A stretch of 64,000 nt of DNA from Adineta vaga (lineage: Eukaryota > Rotifera). The DNA is taken from contig CP075497.1 of the NCBI GenBank assembly GCA_021613535.1, positions 7,130,001 to 7,194,000 on the forward strand. Direction: 5' to 3'. This document shows positions 50,431 to 60,864 of the stretch, in pieces. Position 1 is the stretch's first letter, and each line of letters starts with the position of its first letter. The translations under genes were made by a program, and so were the position numbers. The notes beneath the pieces are model-generated. The model worked only from the letters and a program-made list of their open reading frames with translations. It was not told the DNA's origin and made no database searches.

Positions 50431-50876
50431 CGCAATGTTGAAAAAATTCGTCAAAAAAATCTGGAAGAAAATCAACGTTTTCTGGAGCAACTTCGTATGA
50501 ATAATGTAAGGATTATTATATTCTCTATCGTTGTTGTTTTTTTTATTGTTTTGATTCAGATTCGTGATGATTTCGTCAATTCAGTTCGTTCAACTGTTGT
50601 TAAAGATAAACGAAAGAAGAAAAATTCTATTCAATATGAAAAGTAAAATAAGCCCAAACAGCAATCTATCGTTTACTTTAAATTTTCATTGATAATAGAA
50701 TTGATCGTGTTACACGATATAGTTTAAAAGTCCAATCAGGTGAAATTCAACCACGTATTCCTCAATGGCAACAAAATATGAAACGAAACAAAGGTCAACC
50801 TTCGAAATGGACCATATTTTATTTCAATAATGCCAATCCATATCAACGTGTCTATAAACCACGAGTTCGAAATTGA
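50431..50876 (+). pseudogene. Tandem array gene 2: copy lacking a usable first exon
   Basis: Exons 50431..50505, 50560..50642 and 50699..50876 join in phase and encode IRQKNLEENQRFLEQLRMNN, IRDDFVNSVRSTV, TRYSLKVQSGEIQP and a C-terminal SKWTIFYFNNANPYQRVYKP, the same layout as genes 3 and 4. No start codon joins on. At the expected place an ATGGCAAAA is present, but the following donor is ATAAAT where gene 3 has GTAAGA, and extending the exon to the homologous acceptor would add an in-frame TAG. It may be a 5'-decayed pseudogene, or its exons may be spliced onto gene 1, whose second exon ends in the same phase. Confidence 0.55.
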
Positions 50877-50981
50877 TTTCTCTTTAACTGAAAATCTTTA
50901 GTTCTGTCTTAGCTATGTATATGTTTTTGATTAATTAGAATAAAATAGTATTTGTATTTCAGATTATTCAACGTTTAAATC

Positions 50982-51692
50982 ATGACAAAAGTAAGAAGTT
51001 TGAATTTAAAAATGTGAAAATGGTTAATTCGATTGATCGTATTAGTTGGTTTCAATACAAAAACGAAATATTGATGATATTCGCCGAAAGAATCTTGAAG
51101 ATAATCAACTTTTTCTAAAACAATTACTTATGAATGACGTAAAGAAAACTTTATCAATCGATCATTTCGATTTCTTTGTCAATTTAGATTCGAGATGAAT
51201 TTATCAATTCTGCTCGTTCGATTCTTCGAAAAAAGGATAGTACAGAAAAAATGCCTATTCAATATGAAAAGTAAGTTCTCAAGACTAATCTTTAGCTTTA
51301 ATTTCGAGTATGAGATCTGCACTTGTCACTTGACAACTGCACTGAAATACAAGATGATTTGGTTTATTACTGCTTATAAATAGAGAAGGTATTTGATAGT
51401 ATTGACTTTTAGAGTTGAATATCCAACGCGATACAGTTTAAAAGTGAAATCTGGTGCAATTCTTCCTTATACTGAACAACGCCAACTGGATAAAGAACGA
51501 AAACTAATGGAAAAAGAACAAAGAAAACGAGCGAAAGAGATGCGTCAGCAAAGACGTCGCCATCCCTCGAGATGGTCTTTATTTGATAAGAATAATCCTG
51601 AACCATATCGACGTATCTTCAAACCACGTCATACTAAAATTGACGAACGAATTGAACAAGAAATCACAGAATGTTGTATCGAAGAACATTGA
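50982..51692 (+). CDS. Tandem array gene 3: RRKN-motif protein
   Basis: Exons 50982..50990 (only nine bases: Met-Thr-Lys), 51046..51138, 51188..51270 and 51413..51692 join in phase to 154 residues. It carries IRRKNLEDNQLFLKQLLMND, IRDEFINSARSIL, YPTRYSLKVKSG, a basic coiled coil (RKLMEKEQRKRAKEMRQQRR) and SRWSLFDKNNPEPYRRIFKP. An acceptor-like TATTTCAG ends at 50962, 19 bases before the ATG, fitting trans-splicing. The C-terminal motif (S/P)(R/K)W-x-(I/L)(F/Y) followed by P-Y-x-R-(I/V)-(F/Y)-K-P-R is shared by genes 2, 3 and 4. The function is unknown. Confidence 0.68.
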
Positions 51693-51827
51693 TAAATATG
51701 TTTGATTTTTCTTTTGTTATATATATTAGTTGAATAATAATGTCAATTAGAAACTAGTTATATCTATTTTTCAGATTTATCTTTTGATCACTTCTCTATT
51801 TGATTTTTATATTGCGAACAAATTCAT

Positions 51828-52536
51828 ATGCCGAAAGTAATATGCGAGAAGATTTAGAATGAAAATGATTATTTATTGATTAATATAGATTATTCGTTCA
51901 CCTAGACGTGATGTGGAAAATATTCGACGAAAAAATGTAGAAGACAATCAAATATTTCTTGAAAGTCTTCTTATGACAAATGTAAGATCATATTTTGTGT
52001 GATATGTCAAGCAGATATTTAGTCTTATTTATTGTAAAGATTCGAGCCGATTTTCTTCATTCAGCTCGTTCAATTCTTCGAAAACATGAACGTGATCGAA
52101 CTAAGAAAAAACTTGATTTTGAACAAAACAAGTAACATTAAAGATCATTGTCTATTAGTAGTTTTTTGGTTAAACCGATATCTATATCATTTTTAGGAAA
52201 GAATATACTACTAGATACAATGAAAAAGTCAAATCTGGTGAAATTGGGCCTTTCGTACCGGAATGGCAACGTGAACTAGAAGAGAAGAAAAAAGAAGCAG
52301 AGAAGAGATTATTGGAAAAGGAACGAAAGAAATTAGAATTTGAACAAAAACGGCAAGAGTATAAAATGAGAAAAGAAGAAGAATTATTTGAAAAAGAATT
52401 ACGAAAAGTTGAACAACAAATAGCAAAAGAAGAGAAAAGAAAACTATCTCCATGGATTATATATTACAAAAATTGTCCAAATGGAAATCCTTATGGACGT
52501 GTATTTAAACCGCGATTGAGAAAAGTAGATCAATAA
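51828..52536 (+). CDS. Tandem array gene 4: RRKN-motif protein with long coiled coil
   Basis: Exons 51828..51836 (Met-Pro-Lys), 51889..51981, 52040..52131 and 52197..52536 join in phase to 177 residues. It has IRRKNVEDNQIFLESLLMTN, IRADFLHSARSIL, TRYNEKVKSGEIGPF, an extended Glu/Lys coiled coil (about residues 90-150, for example KERKKLEFEQKRQEYKM) and NPYGRVFKPRLRK at the end. The first two exon lengths (9 and 93 nt) are identical to gene 3, which supports recent tandem duplication. Convergent with the thioesterase gene 297 bp downstream. Confidence 0.68.
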
Positions 52537-52832
52537 GCGGAACAGAACTTTTGTTGATAATTTCTGAAATTCGATTATTTTATTCTTTTACATTTGTTTA
52601 TATACATATACATAGATTTATTTGTTGTTTTTTATATGATCAAATACTGTTTCCTATATTTTAAATGATGAGAAATGAAATAAATAAATGAACTTTAAAT
52701 TGTGTTCTATATAGAAAACAAGTTACTATCTTGATAATGATTTTATATGAAGTTTTCTTTCTTTTTTAATCATTTATTAATCTTATCGTCTATGACAAGA
52801 TTTCCCGATAAAAAAACGCTGAGATCTTTGTA

Positions 52833-53981
52833 TCATTTACATCGAATAACACCTTCCTGAGTACATGTAACAATCAATCGACCATTTCGTGTCCAGATTC
52901 GACCAGAAGTCCAAGCTCGATTATTCATATGAATTGGACATTCTAATTCATACAATAACCAATCATCAGCACGTACACGTACTTTCGATGGAATTGGTGG
53001 AATATCTGGACTACGTCGAATTGATTTTATCGAATCTTTTTGTTGTTCTGATAGATTATTGTCAGTGGTTGTATCAAAATCAAAATCATCGTGAAACCAC
53101 ATTGAATGATCAAGTGATGCTTGCATTCGAATTCGAGGACTGTAACCATTGAGAGCATAAGGAAGAAAAGCACTCCCTAGTAAAACTCGATCACTACAAT
53201 AAGCTACAGCTGAACGATGTATATGTGAATAATCAGGTAGTGGATCTTTTGATTTCATCCAAACAAATTCTTTTGCTGGCCAAGTAGGTTTAGGTTCAAG
53301 AAGATCACGTTGATGACAATATCGTGCATCAATACGAGCAGGCATATAAAGTGCACTTTCGACTAATGGTTTAAGTTCAGGTTTCAAACGTTTATCTTCG
53401 AGAAGTTTGTGAATATGATCTTCTAAAGAAGGAAGATCTTCTGGTGGTGCTACATCTAAAATAAAAAATATTACATTAGTATTGAATGCATTTTTATATG
53501 TAATATAGAATTTACTTGTATGAGGTATAGGATATTGATGTTCCATATTTCCTTTTTCTTTTCGATGAAAATTCATTGAACATTGAAATACAATTCGATT
53601 GTCCTGTTTAGCAGTTACACTTCGTGTTTCAAATGATTTGCCATCACGTAATCGTGAAACTGTATATGAAATTGCTGAGGAATTATCAGCAGCAGTAAGA
53701 AAATATGAATGTAGACTATGTAAAGGATAATCTTTTGTCAATGTTTTTTGTGCAGCATATACTGCTGATCCAATAATTTGACCACCGAATACACTTTTTC
53801 GATTTGGAAAAACAAATAATGTTTCAGCAGGTTGAATAAAAACATCGGTCGAACTTTCAATGACTTTCAAAGTTTCATAAAGAGTTGGTCTATTCGATGA
53901 TAAATAACGGGAGATAATAATATTGTAGAGGGAACGATTTTTTAAAAGAGGCGACATGAAAAATCTTGATTTGACGATCAT
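52833..53981 (-). CDS. ACOT8: Acyl-CoA thioesterase, ACOT8/TesB type
   Basis: Exons 53516..53981 and 52833..53455 join in phase to 362 residues, a double hot-dog thioesterase. Family stretches include the N-terminal FGGQIIGSAVYAAQKTL, HSLHSYFL, RLRDGKSFETRSVTAKQ, the second-half DYSHIHRSAVAYCSDRVLLGSA, ASLDHSMWFHDDFDFD and DDWLLYELECP, then RAWTSGRIWTRNGRLIVTCTQEGVIR. ACOT8 hydrolyses medium to long acyl-CoAs in peroxisomes. Two oddities: the protein ends in RCK, so a peroxisomal PTS1 (SKL-like) is absent, and the N-terminus is basic and hydroxylated (MIVKSRFFMSPLLKNRSLY), like a mitochondrial presequence. Confidence 0.9.
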   Translation of the reverse strand: MIVKSRFFMSPLLKNRSLYNIIISRYLSSNRPTLYETLKVIESSTDVFIQPAETLFVFPNRKSVFGGQIIGSAVYAAQKTLTKDYPLHSLHSYFLTAADNSSAISYTVSRLRDGKSFETRSVTAKQDNRIVFQCSMNFHRKEKGNMEHQYPIPHTSKFYITYKNAFNTNVIFFILDVAPPEDLPSLEDHIHKLLEDKRLKPELKPLVESALYMPARIDARYCHQRDLLEPKPTWPAKEFVWMKSKDPLPDYSHIHRSAVAYCSDRVLLGSAFLPYALNGYSPRIRMQASLDHSMWFHDDFDFDTTTDNNLSEQQKDSIKSIRRSPDIPPIPSKVRVRADDWLLYELECPIHMNNRAWTSGRIWTRNGRLIVTCTQEGVIRCK

Positions 53982-55392
53982 TTACTGTTCTATTTCAAGA
54001 ACATACAGAACCATGATATTGGACTTCGATCGTTCTTTTTCATTTTTTTTTCACTTAGTATAAAAGGGCTGTAGTTAAACACGTGGCCTTTTTTCTCGTT
54101 CTTATTTTATTTTTAAGTACAGGAAGAAAAATAGCTCATACACGTGGGTTTTGGTTGGCTGATATTTTGAGAGCGGTACAATCGCTGAGCCTGGGTTTAC
54201 GTAGAAATCAAATGCATCGAAGCTATGTTATACAAAAAGAAATCATTTTTAGTAGTCCTCCTAGAAGAATAGGTGACCTACTTGTCTGATTAAAAAGAAG
54301 TCATTTCCCATTATGCAGAATTCCTTTTGTGTCTATTATTATTTTCTGAAAGAAATATTTGAGAAAAATTAAAATATAGAAGTTTACGTATCAAACCAAA
54401 CCATCTCTATTTCATTATTAAGAATAAGCAATAAACTAGCACCAATGTTTTAAAAATATCTCTGATAATCACGGGTTTATTTATTATCATAGTATTTGAT
54501 ATAGAATAAATCCGATTTTAAATTCGCAGTGTTCATATTTTTATTGTTTTTCGACAAATCAACTGATACTGTGCTTCGTATTTTACTAAAACTCGAGTAT
54601 GAAGATTTAGAAGCAATACAAAATTCTACACTGATCTATTATTCATTAATATCAAGCCAATACTATTGCAACTCTTTGTCTTTTCTGTTATTTTCTCGAT
54701 TTGTTTTCTCTTGTACATTGTTGAGTCAAACACAAACACTCGTGAGATGATACTTCATCTAACAAAGTTATTTATTAAGAGTGTGACCTGATCATACATG
54801 TTTTTTTTTGTTTCTATTTGAATACTCCATGGAACTCAAGCCATTTCTTTACTAATAGATCTTTCCGAATGAATGACTATTAGATTATTTCGCTTCAGTA
54901 TGAAATGTACGAATCGACAACATCATTTTACTTCGTCATATCCTGTGTATAGCCATGAAGAGTGTGTGTGATATTAAGTGAAAATATATTCTATAAGTAG
55001 AAAAACAAACCACTATTTAATTACTTATAGATTTAGTTCGTGACGTACTTTTAAGACGCAAGAATAGTTAATGTTGTAACGTGTTTAGAGATTAGTTTCA
55101 CCCCATATAAACGTCTGAATTTACATGACTTATTTCTTACAAAAGAATCGAATGGATTTTCTATCGTTTTTCTTCTATTAAATCTGTTGAACAGATCAAG
55201 ACCATGGTGAAGTTTAATAATAGGACATTTCAATCAATTCTATTACTGTATCTATTATATCAAATATATATAGAATAGATAGCAAATTTTATTTACTTCA
55301 TTTCTTAGGAGAGAAACGAAGAAATATTTACATTATTATAAATATTTTCTCGAAACTCATTTTTGAAAATAAGATTTATTCACAAAAGTAAC
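53982..55392. other. Intergenic, no gene seen
   Basis: AT-rich region between the thioesterase start and the GPCR pseudogene. Short open frames at 54083 and 54529 lack coding character. No repeats stand out. Confidence 0.4.
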
Positions 55393-55963
55393 ATGAATTT
55401 TACAACTGCATTAGTGAATAACAGTGTCACGATTTATTTGGATAAAACGACTACGTCAAAATATTCATCATCATATTGTTTTTCTTCTTTTGATTGTTTC
55501 GTTTGTATTTATTATTATCAATCTACCATTTACTCTTGCTTATATGTATACATCACAAATTAATCCATGAAGTAGAACGTTTTGTTCATTCTGGATTTAG
55601 TTTTATTATTCACTTAATATTATCAATTTATATCTATTGGCATTTGCAAGTATCGAACGAAATGGATTTGTCTTTTATCCTAGAATTTCATTGTTTTGTA
55701 CTATTTTGTATGGCTGAGTGTTAAGACATAAACATCCTCTAATGCAACAAAGATTCAAATGGCGACGAAACAAAAAATTAATTCTTCAACTTTGGGCATT
55801 ATCAAGTTTGTATTTAGCTATGTGGATGCCTTTGCAAATATCTGGATTGATTGATTTATATTGGTTACCAACGTTTTTACTTCAAGCTCAAATTGATTAT
55901 ACGTATTTGTTTCCATATATTGTTTTACTTAGTTTTCATTATAAAATGTGGAAAATTAGATAA
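55393..55963 (+). pseudogene. Rhodopsin-type GPCR pseudogene
   Basis: An ATG at 55393 opens an extracellular-looking N-terminus (MNFTTALVNNSVTIYLD). The frame then changes, and from about 55490 a single frame reads transmembrane-like segments: FIIINLPFTLAYMYTSQINP, LLAFASIERNGFVFYP, then RRNKKLILQLWALSSLYLAMW and YLFPYIVLLS. It is broken by three in-frame stops (a TGA after QINP, a TAG after FCSFWI and a TGA after ILYG), and the helices between ASIER and the basic loop before helix 6 are missing. The ASIER (DRY-like) and helix 6-7 remnants suggest a class A receptor of the large rotifer families. Not functional. Confidence 0.75.
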
Positions 55964-57016
55964 CTAGCAACATACTCAAAAAAACAATTCAGTAAAATCT
56001 TGAAATTTCTCTGATCCTGTCGATACAATAAAAGATTACCTATGTCAACAAGAAAATATGTTTTTTTTCTCGTTTGATGAATAATAAACCTTAGGTCGAG
56101 ACGATTGTGATATACGTCATATTTAGAATTTCTATACTTCCGACAATGTCTGCACTCTATCAATCGTAATATCATGCAGAAAATATTAATCATCGGCATT
56201 ACAAAGACGGTTTTATTGATTAGGAAAAAAAGTCCAGAGATATTATAACTATTCGACGAGGAATAAAACGATAATCTCTTTATAAGAAGATATTCAGAAC
56301 ACGTAAATTTACTCTAATTAAGTTTTACATTAGAAATCAGCAACGTACTGCGCACGATTTCATCTCAATATAATCTTCCTAATAGATTAATGTATATGTT
56401 ATTTTCATAGACTTTCATGTATTACAATGATGAACTATGACATTGAAATAATTTCTCATTTAAAATGAAACTTAAATTTATTCACAAGAAAAGAGAGAAA
56501 TCTAGACGAAGGAAAATATTTTTAGTTGTCAGTTGTATGACGACTGTTATAATTGAATAAGTTATGCGTAAATCATCACTTGTCTTCTCGATCATAATTG
56601 AATCAGATCTAAGAGAACCGCTACTGCCGGTTCAAGCAACGTATACAAATAGAAGACAACGAGAGAAAGAAAAGAGTAGAGGAAATCTAATCGCTCGACT
56701 ATGAACCATCGTATTCGTTCCTCGTTTCAGCTTTCTCTTTCACTAGAAAAACGAGTGTCAACACATTGTTTTGTCAGCTTAGCGACTTGCTCTCAAGCAA
56801 GAACACAAGTCTACATCGATAAAATTGATGAAGGAAAACGCAGCATATATTCAACTGATTTCTTCTTCACTTGATCAACATCTCTCTCTTCTTTTGTCTG
56901 TCGATTATTTTGTAGATAATTGTTGACAACGAGAAAAGAATAAACAGATGTGTCATTATACAAATCATGAATGTTTATACAAATATCAAATTTAATTGAA
57001 CATTTAATCATATCCA
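55964..57016. other. Intergenic, no gene seen
   Basis: 1.05 kb between the GPCR pseudogene and the TMEM272-like gene. A short plus-strand frame from 56701 (MNHRIRSSFQLSLSLEKR) is open for about 58 codons, but it joins nothing. It may be leader sequence of the next gene. Nothing else is supported. Confidence 0.35.
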
Positions 57017-57988
57017 ATGCCATGTTCTTGGTATTGTTGTATTGTAAGTAAACGATCAATTGATACAAAATAAATAATATTATTGTAACTTTTCTTTTAT
57101 ATTCTCTGTCCCTTATAATTACAATATCGTTTGTTGTTTATAGTATCGATGTTGTTGTTGCCAATGTAAGAGAAATATTGGTGGATTGGAGAATGGTCAT
57201 GGTGGAAATAAATCTCCTGGAAGACAATGGGATAGTTATTTAGATTCACGTTATGATACATTAACTGGCTCTTTGATTGTTGCATGGGAAGAAAGTGAAA
57301 CATGTGTCGAATACATTCATCGATCTCTTCATATCCTCAGTATCAGTAGTAAGAATTTGAATTTCAAAGAAAATTAATAATATTTTTTCATCAAATTCTA
57401 GTTCCTATTATCCTTGTCGAAATCGTTATGGTGCTTGTTTTTGGTTTAATGTTTGTATTTGGTTAGTAATCATTTATTTTTTCCTTTCTATAATCATTGT
57501 ATATATTCTTCGAATTAGGATGTAAATATTCAAATGAATGTCCAAAACAACCTTTGCTAATTATCTATCATCTTATTGGTGGTGGTGTTGGTTTCTTTTT
57601 TTGGTTATGGCTTATGTTGCGAGCATTACGTCGAAGACGATTAGAATCAGGTCTTGAAGATGATGATGATATTGATTATGATGCAAATGTCGCCGATAGT
57701 TCTGGTGGTCAAAGACTTAAAGATAATGGTATTTGGTTTATGGAATTATTAGCATTTATTTTTCTTCTCATCGCTTTCTCAATGGGAAACTACTGGACAT
57801 GGTCCATTTTTTGGCCAGCAAACGATATGACTGAAACTCAACCAATCGATTGGTGTAATCATTCTCTGTATATATTTTCCTTAGTTTCACTTGGTATTAT
57901 CTATATTCTTACAATATTTATTTTATTATTCACCTTTTCATTTATTATCTTTGCAAGATATTGTGCTCGTGTTTTAATTCATGAATGA
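57017..57988 (+). CDS. TMEM272-like four-helix membrane protein
   Basis: Exons 57017..57043, 57144..57345, 57402..57461 and 57519..57988 join in phase to 252 residues. The N-terminus is very Cys-rich (MPCSWYCCIYRCCCCQCKR), a likely palmitoylation cluster. Helices lie at about 78-97, 108-125, 163-183 and 213-240. The loop after helix 1 has CKYSNECPKQPLLIIYHLIGG, matching the YL-x-x-CP-x-QP-x-IP-x-YL pattern of TMEM272-like proteins, and helix 3 is followed by GNYWTWSIFWP, as in the family's GN-W-V-(F/Y) motif. Its role is unknown. The start is chosen because this short exon has a consensus GTAAGT donor and preserves the frame. Confidence 0.7.
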
Positions 57989-58901
57989 ATAAAATTATTT
58001 GATTAAATCTTTAAACATTTATTGCATATGAATAATTATAAGATATGGCAAAAGAAGAAAAAAAAGAAAAGTTTAGATTTCTTTTTCTGAATCAGTTTCT
58101 TTTCAGACGAAAGCAGCAATTCCTATATAACGTGTCTTTATAGATTTTGATAGATCTTTTCAATTATTAATTATGTTTAATACGAAAAGAAAAGACAATC
58201 ATGACATGAATGACAATTGTTAGTGAGAAAAAACTGAAATATTGCTTTGAAAAGGTTGTTGTGCTTCCGGACCTTGATTATTCTATAGAGAAAGAAATGA
58301 CAAAGCTTTTACTTTCAAAGGTAAAGCAATTTATTATTTTAATATATAAAAATGTTGGCAAAGTACGGAAAGATTGATTGATGAAAGTATAACCTCAAGA
58401 CATATTAATGTAAAGTACACATCTATCAAATCAATATTATAGTTCGGTCTAAATTTGCAATTTTACACCATCGATAAGTACTGTTGAGATATATTGACTA
58501 TTTTTTTTCTTAAGAGTAGTAACCGTTTTACATAATTACTACAAAGCTTCATAATGGAATATTGCAATTTGATTTCGATAGATGGAGCTTGTTTGTGATA
58601 GATCATTAAGTGTACTCTTATCGAAAAATATTCTTTTATAATTTTTCTCTATTAATTTTTATTTTGTTTAGAATAATTAGTTCTAGTAAAGTAAAATGCA
58701 CTGAAAATCTTTGCATCAACAATCGTAACTCATGAAATCGGATAGGAAATCCATGATATACCATGTGTTCTTCCAAATTCTAGTTGTAATAATTTATAAA
58801 CAAATCAGTCAAGTTTTTAGTTTTAGTTACTATCATTGCATGAATATAATATTGATTGAATTTTTATTCTAGATCTCGTAAATAAAGTTTATCGAGTCAT
58901 C
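57989..58901. other. Intergenic; RPL24 upstream region
   Basis: About 900 bp with no coding exon. A pyrimidine tract ending in AG near 58872 (TTTTTATTCTAG) lies 30 bases before the RPL24 start codon and is a candidate trans-splice or leader-intron acceptor. Confidence 0.4.
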
Positions 58902-59600
58902 ATGAAGTAAAATAGCTTTGTAAGTTTTTTCTATCTTCACTAAATCAATCTTTATTTAGACTTGAAATTTGCAACTACAGTGGATATAAAATCTATCCTG
59001 GCCATGGCAAACGTGTTTGTAAAATTGACGGCAAGGTAAGTTAAACTTGTTTCTAGATGATAAGAAAGATAGATTTGATATTTTTTCGTCAAGGTACATA
59101 TCTATTTGAATTCCAAATGTCAACGATCGGCTGATATGCGTCGAAATCCACGTCGTGTTACATGGACTGTTTATTACCGTCGTAAACACAAGAAAGGTGC
59201 AGCTGAACAAGAAACTAAAAAACGTACACGTCGTACTGTTAAATTTCAACGAGCTATCACCGGTGTTACATGGAACGAGATTCTTGCTAAACGTAACCAA
59301 CAACCAGAATTTCGAAAGGCTCAACGACAAGATGCCATCAAGTATAGTTATTTCTCGATATATTCATTTGAAAATGACGTTTTAATTTGTTTTCAGTGCT
59401 GCTAAACAAGCAAAGAAGGTCAAAGCTCAACAAAAGAAAGTTACACAACCATCTGCTCTTAAGGTATGTAAATTTTTATTCAGATATATAATACCAATTT
59501 TTCATTTCGACTTTTCTAGACTGGTAAACCAGTGAAAAAACCAGAAAAGGTCCAAAAGAATGTTCCAAAAGCTGGTCCAAAGAAGGGCACACAACGCTAA
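58902..59600 (+). CDS. RPL24: 60S ribosomal protein L24 (eL24)
   Basis: Five exons (58902..58906, 58960..59035, 59094..59341, 59397..59463, 59520..59600) join in phase to 158 residues, the normal length. The first coding exon has only five bases (ATG AA). The sequence reads [19 protein letters not shown], then [35 protein letters not shown] and a Lys/Ala-rich tail. It is a component of the large subunit that forms an intersubunit bridge. An AATAAA lies near 59733. Convergent with the ATP synthase factor 6 gene. Confidence 0.96.
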
Positions 59601-60242
59601 ATCGTTTATCATTGTTTCGGCTGCCGCCCCGTTTTTCTTGCTTTATATTAGCAAACGTTGCGTGCATTCATTGATTGTATCTCTGTATATCTCATCTATT
59701 TTTTTCTACTGCATCATCATACAATAAGATGAAATAAACAGAGAACAAAAAAGAAGAAGATCAATTGAAATCTCATATTGATATATAAATAATAATCACA
59801 TGTTCAATTGAAACTATACTTCATACTAAAATAATTGAATAGTAGAAAGAACAATCGTATTTTTCTATATTCACAAATCATTTACTCATAGTTTATATAC
59901 ATAGCATTGCTCATAACAGAATAGACTAGTTTCATGATCAGTATTACATCAGTGACATTATTCATTATATATAATACTAAGGAATTTCTTGTTCAAAGGT
60001 TCAACATATGTATTATATAGCAAATTCTTTGTATATGTCATTTAAACGCTTAAATTTGTTGATCAATAAATTCATTTATTGAGGGTTCTCTATGCTGTTT
60101 ATTATTATCTCTTTTTCTTTTCGGACGTGAATAAAGAACAAGAAGAAGACGAAGAAAAAAAACTGTCTACGGCAAATACACACTGAATGATTGAAATGGG
60201 AGTAAAAAGAGCTATAATGTTTCGATTCGTTTGGAACTGTTC
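59601..60242. other. Convergent intergenic region
   Basis: 3' flanks of two convergent genes, RPL24 and ATP synthase coupling factor 6. AT-rich, with poly(A)-signal-like hexamers. No gene is seen. Confidence 0.4.
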
Positions 60243-60864
60243 TTAACCAGGCAAAACACCAGGTGATTTCTGATCAAGTTTCTTTTGTTCTTCAGCACGT
60301 TCAGCTTCTTTTCTAGCTAAATATTCTGGTGACCATGAACCATATGGACCTGTATATTTTTTGATATCTTCTGATGATACTTTAACTTCTTTTTTAATAA
60401 TTTCTTTTGCTTGTTTTTCAATCGAGATATCGATTTGAGGATCTATGAAATAAATTTTCAGATAAAATGTTAAATCTACAAATTTTCTATTTACCTTTGA
60501 AATCGAGTTTTGGTACCGAAAGAAGATCTTCCGCTTCAGCACCATAAGCATTTTTCAATTTATTAAGTGTATCTTCGAGACTTTTGCGAACGTCAGGTGT
60601 CGCATCTACAAGACCATCTTTTGTTTGTCTAAGAAGAAAAACATGAAGAAGAATTATTAATTGGAAAATAGTCAAAGAAAACAAAACTTACTTTCGTTTT
60701 TCATTATATTCACGAATTTTATTGACAAACAATTGTTGAATTGGATCACTGGCTTGTTGTTGTTGCTTGGTTTGTTGGGCAACGCTTGCACTTAATGATA
60801 AATGCCGAGCAACAATGAAACCAAATGAACCACGCAATGATGAAGGAACACACCGGCTCAACAT
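60243..60864 (-). CDS. ATP5PF: ATP synthase-coupling factor 6, mitochondrial
   Basis: Exons 60692..60864, 60495..60628 and 60243..60442 join in phase to 168 residues. The N-terminus (MLSRCVPSSLRGSFGF) is a mitochondrial presequence; the mature part begins near DPIQQLFVNKIREYNEKRK, the hallmark of factor 6, and continues LVDATPDVRKSLEDTLNKLKN and KLDFKDPQIDI. The subunit sits in the peripheral stalk of complex V. Human factor 6 ends soon after the DP motif, whereas here about 66 more residues follow (from DPQID), including KKYTGPYGSWSPEYLARKE. An acceptor (CTTCAG, bases 60875-60876) lies ten bases before the ATG. Confidence 0.9.
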
